Of a stretch of DNA of 49,192 nt, positions 44,391 through 49,192 are shown piece by piece. The stretch's first letter is position 1. The number at the start of each line of letters is the position of its first letter. Both the position numbers and the translations under genes were made by a program. Source of the DNA: Deltaproteobacteria bacterium (lineage in GTDB: Bacteria; Bdellovibrionota_C; UBA2361; JAFLCA01); assembly GCA_017302875.1 (NCBI GenBank), contig JAFLCA010000003.1, positions 1 to 49,192 of the forward strand. Reading direction: 5' to 3'. The notes under the pieces are model-generated. The model saw only the letters and a list, made by a program, of their open reading frames with translations. It was not told the DNA's origin and did no database searches.

Positions 44391-44461
44391 CCCTTACGTG
44401 GCGCGCTTATTCAATACTCGCTCGATTAGACTAGTGTGATTCTTGGCTTGCCACCTAAGTG

Positions 44462-44528
44462 CTTAAATTCACTATGTTTCCCTGTCGAGCAAAAGCCCTT
44501 ACCCAGCAAAATTATTTGTGAATTTAAG
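44462..44528. repeat. 11-bp inverted repeat in an intergenic region
   Basis: CTTAAATTCAC (44462-44472) is repeated in reverse complement at 44518-44528 (GTGAATTTAAG), 45 bases apart. It sits between the divergent deaminase and low-complexity genes and could be a paired operator or a stem. Confidence 0.5.
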
Positions 44529-44611
44529 AACCGTAAGAAAAACCCTCTACATCATATTGAGACGAAGCGGTTTTCCGGGTCGTAAAGGTTATTCAAAACA
44601 CGAGAAGCGAA

Positions 44612-45139
44612 ATGCTCGATAGCGCCATGGCTGAGAATAAGAAGAAATCAAAGTATGTCACCAAGACCGTAAAATTCGGTGATAAGCAGTTCACGCTTTT
44701 CAGCTTAGATGGTGTGACTTGGTCGTCCCGTAAAGACGAGCTTCACATGATCTTGGAACGCCAGGAACAAGAACGAAAATCTTTCAATCAAATAATTGGT
44801 GAGCAGCCCGCCGACAAAGCTGCCGAAGACGGAGAAGCCAAAGAGAAGGACGTCGATGAGGATGGTCCCGTCGAGCTGATGGACGCAGAGGACGACGCGA
44901 TTCTGCCTATCACGACTGAGCCCGCCCGCAAACCAATCAAACCGCGACTGTCCAGCTTAAAGACAGCGAAGGGGCAGCCAGAAACCTCTATGAAGATTTC
45001 AAAGAAGACTGATAAAGCACTTCCCGCGAAGAAAGCTCCACGTGCTGAAGCACAGCCCGTTGTTGCTGCACCTAAATCTCGCGTGAGTTCAAAACCTGCC
45101 AAGAAACTTGGTAAGATTAAGGCTAAGAAGCGAGCCTAA
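44612..45139 (+). CDS. Low-complexity charged protein of unknown function
   Basis: This encodes 175 residues from the ATG at 44612 (GAGAAG upstream) or the ATG at 44627. The first 55 residues look folded (KYVTKTVKFGDKQFTLFSL, then DGVTWSSRKDELHMILERQ). The middle is acidic (Asp/Glu) and the last 60 residues are Lys/Ala/Pro-rich like histone H1 tails. It could bind nucleic acid through this tail. The family is not known. It is convergent with the next gene, eight bases apart. Confidence 0.75.
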   Translation: MLDSAMAENKKKSKYVTKTVKFGDKQFTLFSLDGVTWSSRKDELHMILERQEQERKSFNQIIGEQPADKAAEDGEAKEKDVDEDGPVELMDAEDDAILPITTEPARKPIKPRLSSLKTAKGQPETSMKISKKTDKALPAKKAPRAEAQPVVAAPKSRVSSKPAKKLGKIKAKKRA

Positions 45140-45147
45140 AAGCTCCG

Positions 45148-47043
45148 CTACTTCATCGCCGCAGCGATATATAATAAGACATCGCCGTTTATGAGCTGTT
45201 CGAAATGGAACGGCTCATTTGCTTGTGGAGCAAGTACTCCGCGAGTAATAAGGATAGTTCCATTTACCGATTCGCCTGCCTTGAAACTGCTCACATTAAC
45301 CTCAGCCATGCCGACCAAGCGTCGCTTATTTGTGCCCTGGCTGACAAAAATTCTAGCCGGGCCCTTGGCAAGCCAAGTGCCGCCCAATTGTTTCTCGAAA
45401 GGAAACGGGCTTAGCTCCACTTTGTAGAGCCAGGGCTGTGGACGCTCATTACGAACTATTTGTTCCGGCGTAAGCTCCGGCGGCTGCGGGGTGGTGGCTT
45501 CAATGCTAACGGTTTTTATTTCCTCTTTATCGAAGACCACAGACCATGACAGAGAGAGTGCTCCCTGTTGAACTTTACCGCTGACCGTTTTCTCGGTAGA
45601 GGGAACGACCTCGGCACGCAAGCTATCATCCGAGCGTTCCTTTTCCTTTGAATCGAAACTAATCTTCGGCAGCCGGACATCCTCGTCCGGTTTGAAGTAC
45701 AGCCAATTGGCAATTCCGAGAAGTATGGAACCAACGAGAATCGGCAAAATAAGATCCATCGAAGGAGCTTCTTTCTTAACTGATTTGAAAGCGACCGGCG
45801 GCGGAGTCACTGAGGCAGCTTCTTCTTCAGGCGCTGCAGCGACAGTCTCTGGATGCGCAGGCTCAATTACAATGTTGGGATTCGCAGGAGCCGATACTTT
45901 TGCCGGCGCTGATTGTTTTACCGGTTCCTTTGGCTTGGAAACTTGCGGAGGCGGCGCAGCTTTTTCCGGCGCTGTGCCCTCTACGGAGAGATTCAACGTC
46001 GAAGCTTTTGCGGCTTCGCGTGGCTTCTCAGCTTCTGCTTTTTCTGACTCAAGCTGGCTGTTTAGTGACAGGGACAAATCGTCAGTAGAGAATCCGGCAG
46101 GCTCTTCTAAGGGGAGATCCACCTTCGCTGGTTCTTCAGTCTTAGACTGCGCGGGAGCTGAGTGAGACTCTCCGGACGGTTCCTCAAGCGAAAGGCTTAA
46201 ATCATCAAATAGGGAGGGTTGCGGTGCAGCCGGCTTCTCTGCCGCCACTTCCTCTTTTACAGGAGCGCTCTGAACGGGTTCTTCCGCAGCAGAGGAGAAT
46301 TCAAAGAGCGGCTTGCTGTCTTTGAGATCGGGAACAATCGGTGCCGCAGGTGCGGCTGCCGGTTCTGCCGGAGTTGGCTCAGCAGCGGACGAAAATTCAA
46401 AGAGCGGCTTATCAGAAATCAGGTCTGGCGTTTTCTCAGTTTTAATCTCCGCTTGCGGCGGTATTTCAGGCTGATGAGCAACGATCAGATTTTCCGCTAG
46501 CACTGGCGCTTCGACTTGAAGGTCAGGCGCAGGTGGAACCGGGGCCGGTTCTGAAATTACGGGAGCAGCCGCTTCAACTGCGGGCGTTTCCGCGACGACA
46601 GGTTTCGCCGTTACTAATTCCGGAGTAGGGGGAAGCTCCTCTGTCTCCGGCACGAAGTCATGCAACTCCGCGGTCAGATCCACTGCGATATCGGGCTCCG
46701 CAGGTGGTGCGTCTTCTTCGCCTGGCAGCGCTTCCAAACTCTTTAAGAGTTCGTCATCGATTCCAGAGTCTTCAAGATCAAGGAAATAGGCTTTGTCATT
46801 AGTAGGCTCTGCAGGGCGAACGATTAGAACTTTTCCGCCTGCTTTTTTGAGCGCTGCATAGAGCGGCTTCAGATCTTCTTCCAGCTCCGAAGTCTTTATG
46901 GTCTTGGGGACGTTGCTTAGAACTTCCTGCGCTTCAGGAATACTAAGTCCCAGATCCGCGAGCAAACTGGTGCGCAGCTTTCGAAGCGTATCCGGCGACT
47001 CGTCGGCCGGACCTTCAAAGACCAGTTCAAATTCTTTGGACAC
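45148..47043 (-). CDS. Membrane protein with L7/L12-like N-terminal domain
   Basis: This encodes 631 residues if it begins at the GTG at 47043 (GGGAG 9-13 bases upstream); a TTG at 47115 would add 24. The first 75 residues (SKEFELVFEGPADE, LGLSIPEAQEVLSNVP, LYAALKKAGGKVLIV) follow the pattern of the ribosomal L7/L12 C-terminal domain. Residues about 100-425 are a long acidic Pro/Ala/Glu linker with two copies of KPLFEFSSAAE and two of DDLSLSL. One membrane helix (LILPILVGSILLGIANWLYF) precedes a 170-residue, probably periplasmic, C-terminal domain. Confidence 0.8.
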   Translation of the reverse strand: MSKEFELVFEGPADESPDTLRKLRTSLLADLGLSIPEAQEVLSNVPKTIKTSELEEDLKPLYAALKKAGGKVLIVRPAEPTNDKAYFLDLEDSGIDDELLKSLEALPGEEDAPPAEPDIAVDLTAELHDFVPETEELPPTPELVTAKPVVAETPAVEAAAPVISEPAPVPPAPDLQVEAPVLAENLIVAHQPEIPPQAEIKTEKTPDLISDKPLFEFSSAAEPTPAEPAAAPAAPIVPDLKDSKPLFEFSSAAEEPVQSAPVKEEVAAEKPAAPQPSLFDDLSLSLEEPSGESHSAPAQSKTEEPAKVDLPLEEPAGFSTDDLSLSLNSQLESEKAEAEKPREAAKASTLNLSVEGTAPEKAAPPPQVSKPKEPVKQSAPAKVSAPANPNIVIEPAHPETVAAAPEEEAASVTPPPVAFKSVKKEAPSMDLILPILVGSILLGIANWLYFKPDEDVRLPKISFDSKEKERSDDSLRAEVVPSTEKTVSGKVQQGALSLSWSVVFDKEEIKTVSIEATTPQPPELTPEQIVRNERPQPWLYKVELSPFPFEKQLGGTWLAKGPARIFVSQGTNKRRLVGMAEVNVSSFKAGESVNGTILITRGVLAPQANEPFHFEQLINGDVLLYIAAAMK

Positions 47044-47172
47044 TTTTCCCGCTCCCGTTACCTGTTGACCCGTAAATACCTGTACATTCTGGATATCGGC
47101 AGACTTGTTGAGCAACTTTCCTGCGACTTTTCCGATTAGTAAAAAACTTGTAAGCGCTTGAGATTATTAAGA

Positions 47173-48276
47173 ATGATTTGCTCTATTTCGCCCCTCCAGT
47201 TGCTAGCCTTCGTAGCCTTTGAAACAGGCGGGGTTACAGCCCCTGATTTTCTGGCTCTACTCCATTCGGCGCCCAGTCCGGAAACGTTGCTAAAAGGGGA
47301 TACTTTTCCGCCAGCTCTGCACAAACTTTCGGAGCGCTTGCGCACGCCCGGAATTCTCACGCGCGCGGAAAATGAGATTCTTCGTCTCGAGAAAGCAGGC
47401 ATTCGTTTCTTCGTGCTCGGCGCTTCAGACTACCCGCCGGGACTCACACACTTACACGAGCCGCCTCTCCTCATTTTCTATCGAGGGGAGGATCTTTCTC
47501 TTCTAACTCAAAAAGTCTGCGTCTCAATTGTTGGTGCAAGGAAAGCCGATCAGTTCGCCTGCGACATAGCGCGAGATTTTGCTGAACAAGTTGCCACTTC
47601 CGGCGGCTGTGTTGTAAGCGGTCTTGCCTTTGGAATCGATGCCCATGCGCATCTTGGTGCCTTGCAATCAAAGCAACCACAAACAACAGTGGCCGTGCTT
47701 GGAAACGGCTTAGAATTTGGAATCTATCCTAGCGTTCACAAAAAACTTGCCGATGATATTCTAAATCAGGGAGGACTACTGCTCAGTCAGTTTCCCTCAT
47801 TAATGAAACCTTTTCCTCAGAACTTTTTAGATCGCAATCGCGTCATAGCCGCACTCTCTAAAGCCACTCTCATAATTCAAGCAGCCGAAAGGAGCGGAGC
47901 CTTAGCCACAGCGCGACACGCCATGGAACTTGGACGCGATGTATTGGTGGCTCCGGGAGCAATTGGAGATCTGCGCTACACCGGCTCGAATCGTCTGATT
48001 AAACAAGGAGCCTATTTGGTCTCAGAAATAGAGGATCTCTACGCGCTAATACCTGAACTTACGCCGCACGAAAAGCCAGCGCTTGTTGAGCCCAGCTCCG
48101 AGCTAGAACTAAAAATAAAAATCGAACTCGAAAGGGGAGAAGCACTGCATTACGATCAATTGCTGAGGGAATTCGGAGACATCGCCGCAGTCTCTGCAGC
48201 CCTGGATCACATGGAGGAGTTGAAATTGCTGACCCGACTTCCAGGCAACTTCATCGCCCTAAGGCCCAGAATTTGA
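47173..48276 (+). CDS. dprA: DNA processing protein DprA
   Basis: This encodes 367 residues from the ATG at 47173; a TTG at 47158 is possible. DprA loads RecA on incoming single-stranded DNA in natural transformation. An N-terminal helical part is followed by the Rossmann domain: VSIVGARKADQFACDIA, SGLAFGIDAHAHLGAL, TVAVLGNGLEFGIYP, PFPQNFLDRNRVIAALS and ERSGALATARHAMELGR. A winged helix closes the C-terminus. It is divergent from the L7/L12-like membrane gene. Confidence 0.94.
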   Translation: MICSISPLQLLAFVAFETGGVTAPDFLALLHSAPSPETLLKGDTFPPALHKLSERLRTPGILTRAENEILRLEKAGIRFFVLGASDYPPGLTHLHEPPLLIFYRGEDLSLLTQKVCVSIVGARKADQFACDIARDFAEQVATSGGCVVSGLAFGIDAHAHLGALQSKQPQTTVAVLGNGLEFGIYPSVHKKLADDILNQGGLLLSQFPSLMKPFPQNFLDRNRVIAALSKATLIIQAAERSGALATARHAMELGRDVLVAPGAIGDLRYTGSNRLIKQGAYLVSEIEDLYALIPELTPHEKPALVEPSSELELKIKIELERGEALHYDQLLREFGDIAAVSAALDHMEELKLLTRLPGNFIALRPRI

Positions 48277-48390
48277 GCTAGAAAATACCCAAAACACTGC
48301 AAGGCTTTGAGGTTATTGAATATTAGCCCGTGCTCGACTTGATATTTTTCCAATTTCCAGCGATTATCTGCCGTCCTGTTTGTTATATGC

Positions 48391-48467
48391 GGTGGCTATA
48401 GCTCAGTTGGTAGAGCTCCGGATTGTGGTTCCGGCTGTCGTGGGTTCGAGCCCCATTAGCCACCCCA
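48391..48467 (+). tRNA. tRNA-His (GTG anticodon)
   Basis: This is a complete cloverleaf. The acceptor stem is 48392-48398 with 48457-48463, with the extra G-1 at 48391 facing C73 at 48464, the hallmark of histidine tRNA. The anticodon stem CCGGA/TCCGG (48418-48422/48430-48434) holds GTG at 48425-48427. TTCGAGC is the T loop. CCA is encoded at 48465-48467. Confidence 0.97.
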
Positions 48468-48472
48468 CCCGC

Positions 48473-48549
48473 CTCTTTTTAAATCGTCCGGACCTTCGGT
48501 CGGGACGATTTAAAAAGGGCGAGGTGGATCTCGCCCCCTTCAGGGGGCG
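48473..48549 (+). terminator. Two strong hairpins after tRNA-His
   Basis: The first is a 14-bp perfect stem (48476-48489 with 48503-48516, arm TTTTTAAATCGTCC), extended by three pairs (48473-48475 with 48517-48519), with an inner TTCG-type loop. The second is CGCCCCC 48532-48538 with GGGGGCG 48543-48549 around TTCA. Neither has a T-run on the 3' side, so they may process the tRNA 3' trailer, act in a different way from classic terminators, or be a palindromic repeat. Confidence 0.55.
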
Positions 48550-48613
48550 GACTGTTCGACCTTCCTAAAATTACCAAGAAACTTTTCTCAATTTTCCTCG
48601 ATATTTCTTATGT

Positions 48614-48859
48614 ATGTTCTACGTGTACATTTTGAAAAGCGAGACAGATCCAAAACGCTATTACATGGGTTTAACTTCAAACCTTACGCGCCGTTTCGCC
48701 GAACACAATCGCGGAGATTCCACGCACACGTCTCAATATCGCCCCTGGAAGTTGATTAATTACTTTGCATTCATCAACAAAGAAAGAGCAGAAGCCTTTG
48801 AACACTACCTCAAATCAGGAGCCGGTCGTCGCTTCCAGCTAAGGCATTTCGGCGAATAG
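48614..48859 (+). CDS. Small GIY-YIG nuclease-family protein
   Basis: This encodes 81 residues. It is a single GIY-YIG domain: MFYVYILKSETDPKRYYMGL carries the two Tyr motifs (YVY and YYMG), followed by NLTRRFAEHN with the active Arg and an end FEHYLKSGAGRRFQLRHF with the metal-binding Glu. It matches the short UPF0213/YhbQ-like group. No ribosome site is clear. These genes often exist in several copies in uncultured lineages. A remnant of a second copy follows. Confidence 0.88.
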   Translation: MFYVYILKSETDPKRYYMGLTSNLTRRFAEHNRGDSTHTSQYRPWKLINYFAFINKERAEAFEHYLKSGAGRRFQLRHFGE

Positions 48860-48864
48860 TTCTA

Positions 48865-48942
48865 AAGATTCAGCAGTTCGGACCGGTTGAGACATATCTT
48901 AAAACCGGCTCGGGCAGAGCGTTCTCAAAGCGACATCTTTGA
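48865..48942 (+). pseudogene. C-terminal remnant of a second GIY-YIG gene
   Basis: In one frame the bases 48865-48942 read FGPVETYLKTGSGRAFSKRHL and stop at TGA 48940-48942. This matches the end of the intact gene just upstream (EHYLKSGAGRRFQLRHF) and the usual family end. No GIY-YIG start lies in this frame. It is a left-over of a tandem duplication or of an older copy. Confidence 0.7.
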
Positions 48943-49192
48943 ACCGCTAATTCTCTGTTCTTGCATCAATACTATTTCACGGAGCCCACTAGAAACAGCG
49001 TATTTTGAGAGCGCAGGCCTACATACTTTGGCGTGCAGGGAGAGATTTACGTTGAAAGCTATCCAGCGGCGACCTTTAACAGGTGAGACTGTGAAAATCG
49101 AAATCCGTCAATTCCTCGAAGCATTAGCCGTGCCGTCCTTTGCTCGAATCGTTGCGGAAGAATCGTTGCCCCTTTCCAGGGCGAGGTAAGAA
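48943..49192 (+). other. Intergenic end of window with a possible small ORF
   Basis: No gene with family support is seen. A 32-codon frame starts with GTG at 49091 with AGGTGAG just upstream and ends TAA at 49187-49189 (KIEIRQFLEALAVP and on). The ribosome site is good but the length is too short for confidence. The remaining bases show no clear structure. Confidence 0.35.

Noticed and set aside
48887-49189. 100-codon frame starting TTG 48887
   Set aside because: It overlaps the GIY-YIG remnant in another frame and has no start signal; only the last 32 codons have a ribosome site.
1-49192. CRISPR array, prophage, IS element or defence island
   Set aside because: No regular spaced repeats, transposase, integrase or phage structural genes were found; the GIY-YIG gene and the 19-bp inverted repeat are the only mobile-like signals.

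Overview
The window is a chromosomal segment of a Gram-negative (diderm) bacterium. The evidence is an LptE-type outer-membrane lipoprotein, an OmpA-family protein, several Sec signal peptides and lipoboxes, FabI, and a set of hybrid sensor kinases. The genes use ATG, GTG and TTG starts with ordinary Shine-Dalgarno sites. The lineage cannot be fixed from the sequence alone. A deep diderm group, such as one of the lineages once placed in Deltaproteobacteria, fits the gene content, but the unusual EF-Tu switch I region and the absence of map and infA at the secY-adk junction argue against an ordinary proteobacterium.

Layout. (1) 1-4780 is an accessory region: the tail of an upstream gene with a strong terminator, a truncated signal-peptide ORF, a small HTH protein, a secreted Pro-Ser/Thr-rich protein, a membrane protein, a large helical protein of unknown function and a small orphan ORF. 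(2) 4781-25710 is one continuous str-S10-spc-alpha ribosomal superoperon, all on the plus strand: rpsL rpsG fusA tuf rpsJ rplC rplD rplW rplB rpsS rplV rpsC rplP rpmC rpsQ rplN rplX rplE rpsN rpsH rplF rplR rpsE rpmD rplO secY adk, then a 418-base gap, then rpmJ rpsM rpsK rpsD rpoA rplQ. It is preceded by a good sigma70-type promoter and a roughly 355-nt structured leader. (3) 25711-27490 holds fabI, a small helical protein and lptE. (4) 27500-30283 on the minus strand holds a GT-C-type membrane protein, rpsT and dcd. (5) 30325-39427 mixes signalling (a receiver-PAS-histidine kinase, a degenerate receiver, a stand-alone receiver and a large membrane hybrid kinase) with envelope proteins, an M48 protease, and a ygfA-ymdB pair that overlaps. 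(6) 39428-49192 holds an OmpA-family protein, a MerR-like coiled-coil protein, pyruvate kinase with an adenosine-deaminase-family gene, a low-complexity protein, a membrane protein with an L7/L12-like N-terminal domain, dprA, tRNA-His, and a small GIY-YIG nuclease with the tail of a second copy.

How it works together. The superoperon couples ribosome assembly, elongation factors, protein export (secY), adenylate balance (adk) and transcription (rpoA). Its spacers are unusually rich in perfect hairpins. The most striking non-coding signals are the nested, possibly pseudoknotted rpsL leader (4918-5158), the multibranched leader that replaces map-infA before rpmJ (22164-22307), the 15-bp stem that buries the rplQ Shine-Dalgarno site (25146-25217), and a 19-bp inverted repeat made of 9-nt units between rplO and secY (19936-20005). 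These are candidates for undescribed regulatory RNAs or repeat elements. They were found by eye and have not been tested by covariation.
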